Positions 1 through 4,490 of a DNA stretch of 5,032 bases are shown here, piece by piece; positions within the stretch are counted from its first letter, which is position 1; every line of letters starts with the position of its first letter. Source of the stretch: an uncultured Clostridium sp. (GTDB lineage: Bacteria > Bacillota > Clostridia > TANB77 > CAG-508); contig USTA01000077.1 of NCBI GenBank assembly GCA_900557475.1, positions 1 to 5,032 on the forward strand, given 5' to 3'. The notes beneath the pieces are model-generated. The model was not told the DNA's origin and searched no databases. It was given only the letters and a program-made list of their open reading frames with translations. The translations under genes and the position numbers were made by a program.

Positions 1-304
1 CCGCATAATGACTAATTTTTACTTTATCTTGCAGATTACAATTTTCTACTGTTAAAATAGCAGTCATAACTTTGGTTGTACTTGCTGGAAATAACCTTTC
101 TTTAGAATTTTTCTCAAATAAAATTTTTCCAAATTTTGCATCAATTAAAATAGCCGCATTAGATTTTACATCTGGTTCATTACTTTCTGCTTCTAATGTA
201 TTTAAATCACTGCTAATATTAAAATCAGTAGCATTAACAACTAATGAACTCAATATAGTAATTAACAAAAAACAAAGTAAAAAAATTTTTTTTAATAATT
301 TCAT
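1..304 (-). CDS. D-alanyl-D-alanine carboxypeptidase (peptidase S11), N-terminal part, cut by window edge
   Basis: This is the 5' end of a leftward gene: 101 codons are visible and the frame runs off the window at base 1 without a stop. The ATG at 304-302 has an AAGGAG five bases upstream (310-315 on the top strand), which fixes the start. Residues 1-25 form a signal peptide: a KLLKK positive end, a leucine/isoleucine-rich core, and a likely cleavage after VVNA. The mature part contains AAILIDAKFGKILFEKN and then PASTTKVMTAIL, where S75-T-T-K78 is the SxxK active-site motif of S11 penicillin-binding proteins. The preceding 'A-x-L-I-D-A-x-x-G-x-I-L-x-E' strand is also typical of the DacA/DacF family. 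Known family role: trimming the terminal D-alanine from peptidoglycan stem peptides outside the membrane. The SxN and KTG motifs would lie beyond the edge, so the exact paralogue cannot be named. Confidence 0.9.
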   Translation of the reverse strand, partial: MKLLKKIFLLCFLLITILSSLVVNATDFNISSDLNTLEAESNEPDVKSNAAILIDAKFGKILFEKNSKERLFPASTTKVMTAILTVENCNLQDKVKISHYA

Positions 305-332
305 GTTAGCTCCTTAAAAATATACAAAAAAT

Positions 333-361
333 ATAATAACAATAATTTGATAATAAATCAA
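333..361 (-). promoter_or_regulatory. Candidate promoter of the carboxypeptidase gene
   Basis: Read on the minus strand, a TTGATT -35 (356-361) is followed after 17 bases by a TATTAT -10 (333-338), about 30 bases before the start codon at 304. The match is 4/6 and 5/6 to the sigma-A consensus. In DNA this AT-rich a match of this quality can arise by chance, so the call rests mainly on its position and spacing. Confidence 0.4.
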
Positions 362-374
362 GTATAAAACTTGA
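347..374. repeat. Two overlapping short dyads in the divergent spacer
   Basis: TTGAT-AATAA-ATCAA (347-361) overlaps TCAAGT-ATAAA-ACTTGA (358-374). Both have 5-base A/T centres. The first covers the -35 of the leftward promoter; the second ends just before the comEA Shine-Dalgarno sequence. This may be an operator serving both divergent genes, or a small hairpin in the comEA leader, or chance in AT-rich DNA. No repressor can be named. Confidence 0.35.
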
Positions 375-389
375 AGAAAGGGTAATTTT

Positions 390-869
390 ATGAAGGATTT
401 TATATTAAATTTAACCAAAAAACAAAAGATTATTGCAATAGTAATTCTTATTTTAAGTTCAATAGTATTATTCACAATTATATACAAAAATTTATATGCG
501 GAAGAAGATTTAGAAGAGGAGGTTATTCTTACAAATGAAATAAATATTGTAAAAGAAAATGTTGCAGAAGATAAAAAAGAAGAAAAAGTAATTGTACATG
601 TAGTAGGCGAGGTAAATGAACCAGGTGTAGTGTCACTTATAGAAGGATCAAGGATAATTGACGCAATAAATGCAGCAGGAGGAAAAACAGAAGAAGCAGA
701 TTTGTCTAAAATAAATTTGGCGTATATAGTAGAAGATGGCACACAAATATATATACCAAGAATAGGTGAAAATATGAATGAAACAGAGTTTATTTCAGGA
801 GATGCAGGAAAACGGTGTTATATCGGGAAAAAGTTCAGAGGTAGAAGAACAAACAAATGCAAAAGTTAA
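390..869 (+). CDS. comEA: ComEA competence protein, N-terminal portion (membrane anchor + SLBB domain), ends by frameshift
   Basis: The ATG at 390 has an AAAGGG seven bases upstream (377-382). Residues 12-32 are one hydrophobic helix that anchors the protein with its C-terminal part outside. Residues 36-66 are an acidic, lysine-rich linker. Residues 67-125 (VIVHVVGEVNEPGVVSL, then INAAGGKTEEAD and DGTQIYIP) are a clear SLBB domain. ComEA is the membrane receptor that binds incoming double-stranded DNA in natural transformation, and clostridial and bacillar versions run anchor, SLBB, linker, helix-hairpin-helix. Here the frame leaves the normal linker after G140: the last residues (KRCYIGKKFRGRRTNKCKS) are basic and cysteine-containing, unlike a ComEA linker. 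The natural continuation lies one frame away. Removing one A from the AAAA run at 809-812 gives a continuous 219-residue protein ending at 1050, a normal ComEA length. This is either a pseudogene, a sequence error, or a gene now split in two. No comEC follows. Confidence 0.85.
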   Translation: MKDFILNLTKKQKIIAIVILILSSIVLFTIIYKNLYAEEDLEEEVILTNEINIVKENVAEDKKEEKVIVHVVGEVNEPGVVSLIEGSRIIDAINAAGGKTEEADLSKINLAYIVEDGTQIYIPRIGENMNETEFISGDAGKRCYIGKKFRGRRTNKCKS

Positions 870-1050
870 TATTAATACCGCAAGTAAAGAAAAACTAGAA
901 ACACTTCCAGGAATAGGAGAAACAACAGCACAAAAAATAATAGATTATAGAGAACAAAATGGAAAGTTTAAAACAGTAGAAGACTTATTAAATGTAACAG
1001 GAATAGGAGAAGCTAAATTTAATAATTTAAAAGACAAAATAGTAGTATAA
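778..1050 (+). CDS. comEA: ComEA C-terminal portion: helix-hairpin-helix DNA-binding domain in the shifted frame
   Basis: This open frame holds the second half of the comEA gene. From about codon 28 it reads VNINTASKEKLETLPGIGETTAQKI, then a FKTVEDLLNVTGIGEAKF segment. These are two helix-hairpin-helix motifs (PGIG and TGIG), the non-specific DNA-binding module of ComEA. The in-frame ATG at 778 overlaps the SLBB frame. An AGGTGA at 764-769 lies 8 bases before it, so separate translation of a 90-residue piece is conceivable. That piece would have no signal peptide or membrane anchor, so it could not act as a surface DNA receptor on its own. The simpler reading is that residues from about ENGVISGKSSEVEEQTNAK onward are the original linker and that 778 is not a natural start. 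The stop at 1048-1050 is followed by no convincing terminator. Confidence 0.75.
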   Translation: MKQSLFQEMQENGVISGKSSEVEEQTNAKVNINTASKEKLETLPGIGETTAQKIIDYREQNGKFKTVEDLLNVTGIGEAKFNNLKDKIVV

Positions 1051-1114
1051 GTTATTAATTTAGCATATTATTGGCATAAATGCCTAAAAAATAAGACGTA
1101 AAGAGTAAAAGGTG

Positions 1115-1143
1115 TTTACATAAGAGATAAAATATGGTATAAT
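1115..1143 (+). promoter_or_regulatory. Strong sigma-A promoter with extended -10, upstream of the OB-fold gene
   Basis: TTTACA (1115-1120, 5/6) is followed after exactly 17 bases by a perfect TATAAT (1138-1143), with TG one base before the -10 (TGGTATAAT). Transcription should start near 1150 and leave a leader of about 75 bases. This is the best promoter in the window, and it belongs to the gene at 1225. Confidence 0.75.
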
Positions 1144-1168
1144 AATAGCGAAACTTTTGACAAAAACA

Positions 1169-1182
1169 GGGTCAATGGACCC
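1169..1182 (+). other. Leader stem-loop GGGTC-AATG-GACCC
   Basis: A perfect 5 bp stem with a 4-base loop sits in the predicted leader of the OB-fold gene, about 30 bases before its Shine-Dalgarno sequence. It is GC-rich in an otherwise AT-rich stretch. It could be a protein or DNA binding site, for example for the gene's own product, or a stabilising 5' hairpin. It is too short to be a riboswitch, and there is no U tract. Confidence 0.45.
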
Positions 1183-1224
1183 ACTTTCTGCTATAATAAA
1201 AAAGAAAAAACGGAGGAATACAAG

Positions 1225-1824
1225 ATGCAAGATGAAAAAAATGACACCAGCAAGGTATTCTTGGCTGGCCAAATTTTTGGTCAGCTAGTACTAGACCACA
1301 TAACCGGCGAAAGGCGGTTCTATGGTGGAAAGGTATATGTAAATATTGATGGGAAAGAATGTTTTGTCCCAATCATGGCAACAGAAGAAGTTCTAAAAAA
1401 ATGTAACCTTTCACCAAGCCTGTTGGGTAATAAATGGGTCAAAATCGAAGGATTTTTAAACTCATTTAAGCCGCAAAATGGACAAACTAAAATCTTTGTC
1501 TATGTTTCTCGTATAAGCATTGCGAGAAGTGAAGAAGAAAGATTTTACCAAAATGCGGTATATCTGTCAGGAAAAGTGAAATCCAAACCAATTTCTTGGA
1601 AAAATAAATCCAAGAATCGGGAGAAAGCTGAATTTTGGATGGAGGTTCAGCGTTACAATACAATGGTGGACCAGATACCGGTGTATTGTAAGGGGAAAAC
1701 TGCAAAAAAAGCAACTCACTTTTTCATAAATAAGGAAGTGAGTCTGAAAGGACAGTTAAACACAAGATGTGGAACGTCTTGTGAGCCCAGCTGTGAAGTT
1801 TGGGCAAAAGAATTAGAAGTATAA
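1225..1824 (+). CDS. Tandem SSB-like OB-fold protein (two OB domains), probably horizontally acquired
   Basis: The ATG at 1225 follows a CGGAGGA Shine-Dalgarno sequence (1211-1217). The 199-residue product has two similar halves. Residues 10-99 begin VFLAGQI and end KWVKIEGFLNSFKPQNGQTK followed by IFVYVSRIS. Residues 110-199 begin AVYLSGKV and end EVSLKGQLNT with a closing WAKELEV. Both follow the single-stranded-DNA-binding OB-fold pattern: a V-x-L-x-G-x-V/I first strand, then a final V-x-L/I-x-G-x-L hairpin and strand. There is no acidic SSB C-terminal tail (no DDxPF-like end) and no signal peptide. The second half carries C182-x3-C186-x3-C190 near its end. Arginine codons include CGG, AGG, CGT and CGA, and the stretch 1261-1320 is 30/60 G+C, against about a quarter to 30% in neighbours. 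With its own promoter and terminator it looks like a self-contained acquired unit. Nucleic-acid binding is inferred from the fold pattern; the exact role is unknown to me. Confidence 0.65.
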   Translation: MQDEKNDTSKVFLAGQIFGQLVLDHITGERRFYGGKVYVNIDGKECFVPIMATEEVLKKCNLSPSLLGNKWVKIEGFLNSFKPQNGQTKIFVYVSRISIARSEEERFYQNAVYLSGKVKSKPISWKNKSKNREKAEFWMEVQRYNTMVDQIPVYCKGKTAKKATHFFINKEVSLKGQLNTRCGTSCEPSCEVWAKELEV

Positions 1825-1833
1825 AAATAGCAG

Positions 1834-1893
1834 AAAGATGGAGGGCTTAGCGAAGATACTGTTTCAGTAGCATCGCTTTAGGCCCTCTCTTTA
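1834..1893 (+). terminator. Strong rho-independent terminator of the OB-fold gene
   Basis: GAGGGCTTAGCGA (1841-1853) pairs with TCGC-tt-TAGGCCCTC (1873-1887), with a two-base bulge and a G-U pair. An inner TACTG-TTT-CAGTA hairpin (1857-1869) caps it. Outside the stem, AAAGA (1834-1838) can pair with TCTTT (1888-1892), so the structure ends in a U-rich stretch. It begins about 10 bases after the stop codon. The A tract on the opposite side may let it stop transcription from both directions. Confidence 0.85.
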
Positions 1894-1962
1894 ATTTGTT
1901 ATAACAGAAATTAAAAATTCTATCCAAATAATATATCTAAAAAATGTTTACTTATAATTATT
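1893..1962. other. Spacer before the FGE-like gene, no clear signals
   Basis: Between the terminator and the FGE-like frame I see only a 10-base perfect palindrome TGTTATAACA (1897-1906) and a TATAAT (1953-1958) that has no -35 at a usable distance. There is no Shine-Dalgarno sequence before any in-frame start. The lack of expression signals supports the view that the FGE-like gene has lost its original 5' end. Confidence 0.4.
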
Positions 1963-2784
1963 TTGTTCCATATATTCTTTTTCAATATCATATATACTTT
2001 GCTTGTGTATGCTAAAGACAATAGATTTACAAATTACCAAGTAGACATTAATAGTTTATATGATATAAAAGAATATATTCCCGTCGAAGAAGAACTTTCA
2101 CAGATAGATAAATATCAAGGGTTTTATGTAGGAAGATATGAGACAGGAATGTCCGAAAATATACCAAAGGTATCAGATGTAGATACTGAAGGAGATGTAA
2201 TAAATATAAATAATAGTGAACTTAAATATAATAATAGAACAATAAAGCCAGTTATTATGCAAGGAAAAGAAGTTTGGAACTTTATAGATAGAGATAATGC
2301 AGATAAAATATCAAGAAAAATTGCAAATAACGAAAGTGTAAAAAGTGGACTAATTACAGGAAAACAGTGGGATACAATGTTAGCATGGTTTATAGAAAGT
2401 GGAATATATAATAACAGCAGTGAAGCAGACAAATACTATGCGGAAATTGGAAATTTTTATAATTCAGAATATACCATAAATGGCTTGCATGGAATAGAGA
2501 AAGATAATATAGTTAGTTGGAATAATGGAGAATATCATAAAGCTACAAAAGAAAAAGCATATTTAGGGTCAGGAGTTCATAATAATAGTAAAGTAAATAA
2601 TATTTATGATGTATATGGAAACCTTTGGGAGAAAACGACAGAAACAGATAAGGATGGAAAAATGATACAAAGAGGTATAGGTGCAAATGCTGGTTCAAAC
2701 AAGGCAGCTGGGGTGCATAGGCATGGAGATAAAGATGAAGCGGGAAGTGTCGGAGGATTTAGAATAGTTTTATATGTATTATAA
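1963..2784 (+). CDS. Exported FGE/SUMF1-like (C-type lectin fold) domain protein, start uncertain
   Basis: Residues about 50-273 match the formylglycine-generating-enzyme-like fold common in surface proteins of gut clostridia: GFYVGRYETG (53-62), LITGKQWDTMLAWF (130-143), NIYDVYGNLWEKTTE (213-227), then RG at 237-238 and the C-terminal GGFRIVLYVL. The usual GNxWEW is GNLWEK here. There is no cysteine anywhere, so the catalytic pair of true formylglycine enzymes is absent and the domain should be a binding rather than a catalytic module. The start is unclear. TTG at 1963 has no Shine-Dalgarno sequence. The frame stays open back to 1915 and encodes KKCLLIIILFHIFFF before it reaches NIIYTLLVYA, a signal-peptide-like stretch that extends upstream of the TTG. 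Alternatively, the ATG at 1944 would join this frame if the T run at 1978-1982 had one base fewer. Many relatives are far longer with the domain at the C terminus, so this may be a remnant. Codon use is AT-rich like the host. Confidence 0.7.
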   Translation: MFHIFFFNIIYTLLVYAKDNRFTNYQVDINSLYDIKEYIPVEEELSQIDKYQGFYVGRYETGMSENIPKVSDVDTEGDVININNSELKYNNRTIKPVIMQGKEVWNFIDRDNADKISRKIANNESVKSGLITGKQWDTMLAWFIESGIYNNSSEADKYYAEIGNFYNSEYTINGLHGIEKDNIVSWNNGEYHKATKEKAYLGSGVHNNSKVNNIYDVYGNLWEKTTETDKDGKMIQRGIGANAGSNKAAGVHRHGDKDEAGSVGGFRIVLYVL

Positions 2785-2806
2785 AATTATTTAAAATAAT
2801 GCAAGT

Positions 2807-2846
2807 TGAAGAGCAAGTAATTAAGTTGAAAATTACTTGCTCTTCA
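2807..2846. repeat. Perfect 16 bp inverted repeat between the FGE-like gene and the MerR gene
   Basis: TGAAGAGCAAGTAATT (2807-2822) and AATTACTTGCTCTTCA (2831-2846) are exact inverse copies around an 8-base loop, AAGTTGAA. It starts 22 bases after the FGE-like stop codon. No U run follows on either strand, so it is not a classic intrinsic terminator, although it could still act as a weak one or protect a 3' end. The loop repeats the octamer AAGTTGAA found at 2803-2810, giving a direct repeat with a 20-base period. Confidence 0.8.
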
Positions 2847-2855
2847 TGATATAAT
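2826..2855 (+). promoter_or_regulatory. Likely promoter of the MerR gene, embedded in the inverted repeat
   Basis: TTGAAA (2826-2831, 5/6) lies in the loop and first base of the 3' arm of the inverted repeat. A perfect TATAAT (2850-2855) follows 18 bases later, just past that arm. Transcription would begin near 2862, giving a leader of about 60 bases before the MerR start at 2924. The overlap suggests that a factor binding the repeat would control this promoter, possibly MerR itself; that link is inference. Confidence 0.5.
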
Positions 2856-2923
2856 AAAACCACAAATTAGTAAGGTTATAGAAATTAAAACATAAAATTT
2901 AGATATAAAGAGAGGAGAAGATT

Positions 2924-3529
2924 TTGAATAAAGAGAGTTTGCGTTTAACAACAGCACAATTTGCAAAATTACATAATGTAAACAAGCGTACACTTCATTA
3001 TTATGATAAAATAGGCTTGTTTTCTCCTAATAATAAAGGTGAAAATAATTATCGATATTATGATGCTTTACAAAGTATAAACTTTGAATATATACGTATG
3101 TTTAAAGAATTAAACATGACTATAAGTGAAATAAAAGATTATGTAGAAAATCCAAATGAAAAAGAATTTATTAAAATTATAGATGAAAAATCTTGTGAAA
3201 TAGAAAAGGAAATAAAAAAATTAAATAGAATAAAAAGATTACTTAATGATAAAAAAGAGCAACTGATACTTAGTATGGGAAAAGAAAATATGACAATTCA
3301 AGTCATTCAATGTGAACAAGAAGAATTATTAACAGTACCATTTGCATTTAAAGATGAAGATTTGCAAAATCTGTTTTCATATATAAAAGAAAAGTGGGGA
3401 ATAGAACAATGTAGAGCAGGTGTAGGCAGTTATATTTCTTTAGAGAAAGTTAAAAATAAAAAATTTGAAGAATATGATGGATTATTTACCCCCAGTTTAA
3501 ACAAAAACGGAAGGACTGTTACAAATTAA
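2924..3529 (+). CDS. MerR-family transcriptional regulator with GyrI-like effector domain, truncated by frameshift
   Basis: The start is TTG at 2924 with AGAGGAG six bases upstream (2911-2917). Residues 5-75 form the MerR winged-helix domain: LTTAQFAKLHNVNKRTLHYYDKIGLF (helix-turn-helix, then the HYYD-IGLF signature), NYRYYDALQ, and LNMTISEIKDY. Residues 82-118 are the charged dimerisation coiled coil. From about residue 124 (MTIQVIQCEQEELL) a GyrI/AraC-effector-like domain begins, the type that binds drugs or other small hydrophobic or cationic ligands in BmrR-like proteins. The frame then ends abnormally at residue 201 (NGRTVTN). The rest of the effector domain continues in the next frame to 3722. 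Dropping one A from the AAAAA run at 3503-3507 gives a full 265-residue protein, normal for the family. As read, ligand sensing should be lost while DNA binding and dimerisation could remain. The adjacent 19 bp spacer promoter is the likely target. Confidence 0.85.
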   Translation: MNKESLRLTTAQFAKLHNVNKRTLHYYDKIGLFSPNNKGENNYRYYDALQSINFEYIRMFKELNMTISEIKDYVENPNEKEFIKIIDEKSCEIEKEIKKLNRIKRLLNDKKEQLILSMGKENMTIQVIQCEQEELLTVPFAFKDEDLQNLFSYIKEKWGIEQCRAGVGSYISLEKVKNKKFEEYDGLFTPSLNKNGRTVTN

Positions 3530-3722
3530 AGGAAAATACTTATGTGGATATATAAAAGGAAGTTGGGATAAGTTACCTATGATGTATGAAAAAATGTTAG
3601 AATATGCAGAGAAAAATAATCTGCAATTAACAGGAGATGCTTATGAAAAGGGACTAAATGATTTTGCTATTAGTAATGAAGAAGAATATGTTACACAAAT
3701 TTTAATAAAAATTGAAGAATAA
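3501..3722 (+). pseudogene. Detached C-terminal tail of the MerR regulator's GyrI-like domain
   Basis: In the frame one base ahead of the MerR frame, the sequence after a stop at 3498-3500 reads TKTEGLLQIKGKYLCGYIKG, then SWDKLPMMYEKMLEYAEKN, LQLTGDAYEKGLNDFAIS and a final YVTQILIKIEE before TAA at 3720-3722. 'G-x-Y-L-x-x-x-I-K-G-S-W' followed by a helix, 'Y-E-x-x-x-x-D' and a closing 'Y-x-x-x-I-x-I' strand is the normal end of MerR-attached GyrI-like domains. The codons are AT-rich and free of stops over 74 codons, so decay, if real, is recent. It has no start signal of its own. Confidence 0.85.
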
Positions 3723-3725
3723 TAC

Positions 3726-3756
3726 TTGACTTTACACTTACTAGATACTTTATACT
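3726..3756 (+). promoter_or_regulatory. MerR-type promoter with 19 bp spacer, driving the acetyltransferase
   Basis: TTGACT (3726-3731, 5/6) and TATACT (3751-3756, 5/6) are separated by exactly 19 bases. Such an over-long spacer is the hallmark of promoters that MerR-family activators untwist. It lies between the MerR tail and the acetyltransferase, with the -35 starting four bases after the MerR stop. A near-perfect direct repeat, ACTTTACACT (3729-3738) and ACTTTATACT (3747-3756), overlaps both elements. Transcription should start near 3763, giving a very short leader. Confidence 0.65.
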
Positions 3757-3780
3757 AAAAGTAGAAAAGGAGTGTATTGT

Positions 3781-4422
3781 ATGAAAAAAGAGATATTATT
3801 TAGAGAATTTAAAGAGGAAGATTCAAAAGTAATTGAAGAAATTATTATAGAGGCATGGAAATATAATGACCTTTGTTCTTCAAAAATTGCACACAAGATG
3901 GCAAAAGTATTTTTAAGCAGTTGTTTAACAAATCAAACTTATACGCAAGTAGCATTATTAAATAATGAGCCAATTGGAGTAATAATGGCAAAAGACACTA
4001 AATCACATAAATGTCCTTTAAAATATAAAATAAGACAGGCAAAGGACATAATATCGTTATACTTATCAAAAGAAGGAAGAAAGACATCAAAAATCTTTTC
4101 AAATGTAAGTGAAATTGATAAAGAACTTTTAAATGAATGTAAAAAGGAATACGAAGGAGAAGTAGCATTTTTTGCAATATCTAGTAAAGCTCGTGGAAAT
4201 GGAATTGGGAAGGAAATGTTTGGTGATATGTTAAAATATATGAAATCACAAAACGTTAATAATTTTTACTTATATACTGATACAAGTTGTAACTATGGAT
4301 TTTATGAACATCAAGGTATGAAGAGGTGCGCTGAAAAATCGCAAAATTTTGTTATCAATGGACAAGATGCAAAAATGACATTTTTTATATATGATTTCTG
4401 TATTAACGAAATTATGAAATAA
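3781..4422 (+). CDS. GNAT-family N-acetyltransferase
   Basis: I chose ATG at 3781 because AAAAGGAG (3765-3772) sits 8 bases before it. The GTG at 3772 shares its G with that Shine-Dalgarno sequence and is unlikely to be used. The product has 213 residues. REFKEEDSKVIEEIIIEAW (8-26) is the first strand and helix of the GNAT fold, and VALLNNEPIGVIMAK (57-71) the following strands. VAFFAISSKARGNGIGKEMF (128-147) is motif A with R138-G-N-G-I-G143, the acetyl-CoA pyrophosphate loop. YLYTDTSCNYGFYEHQGMKR (163-182) is motif B. An extended lysine-rich insert at about 72-125 is longer than in minimal GNATs. The protein is cytosolic and transfers acetyl from acetyl-CoA to an amine; the substrate cannot be told from sequence. 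Its promoter suggests control by the preceding MerR regulator. Confidence 0.9.
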   Translation: MKKEILFREFKEEDSKVIEEIIIEAWKYNDLCSSKIAHKMAKVFLSSCLTNQTYTQVALLNNEPIGVIMAKDTKSHKCPLKYKIRQAKDIISLYLSKEGRKTSKIFSNVSEIDKELLNECKKEYEGEVAFFAISSKARGNGIGKEMFGDMLKYMKSQNVNNFYLYTDTSCNYGFYEHQGMKRCAEKSQNFVINGQDAKMTFFIYDFCINEIMK

Positions 4423-4490
4423 TAAAAATTGACAAAATATAAAATCATTAAAATGAATGATGTATGAAAAAATAAAGGGGGAAAATTGAT

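Noticed and set aside
72..317. Open frame of 81 codons on the plus strand at the left edge
   Set aside because: It is the complement of the carboxypeptidase gene, whose signal peptide and STTK motif are clear on the minus strand.
314..742. Open frame of 142 codons on the minus strand across comEA
   Set aside because: It lies opposite the SLBB-coding sequence, has serine/isoleucine-rich composition typical of an antisense shadow, and no convincing start signal.
1073..1084. GGCAT-AA-ATGCC dyad after comEA as a terminator
   Set aside because: The loop would be only two bases and the following bases are A-rich, not T-rich, on the top strand.
1157..1197. TTGACA (1157-1162) with TATAAT (1192-1197) as a second promoter for the OB-fold gene
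   Set aside because: The spacing is 29 bases, far outside the workable range; the upstream extended -10 promoter is much better.
3503..3529. Programmed frameshifting in the MerR gene
   Set aside because: There is no slippery heptamer, downstream structure or upstream stimulatory Shine-Dalgarno sequence that fits a +1 event, and MerR proteins are not known to use one; an indel is simpler.
3772..3780. GTG at 3772 as the acetyltransferase start
   Set aside because: It overlaps the AAAAGGAG Shine-Dalgarno sequence that is correctly spaced for the ATG at 3781.
4444..4461. ATCATT...AATGAT repeat between the acetyltransferase and reductase genes as a terminator or operator
   Set aside because: It is a weak all-A/T stem with no U run, and repeats of this quality are expected by chance in this sequence.
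4429..4468. TTGACA (4429-4434) as a promoter for the reductase gene
   Set aside because: No acceptable -10 lies 16-19 bases downstream; the nearest TAAAAT gives a 14-base spacer and TATGAA a 28-base spacer.
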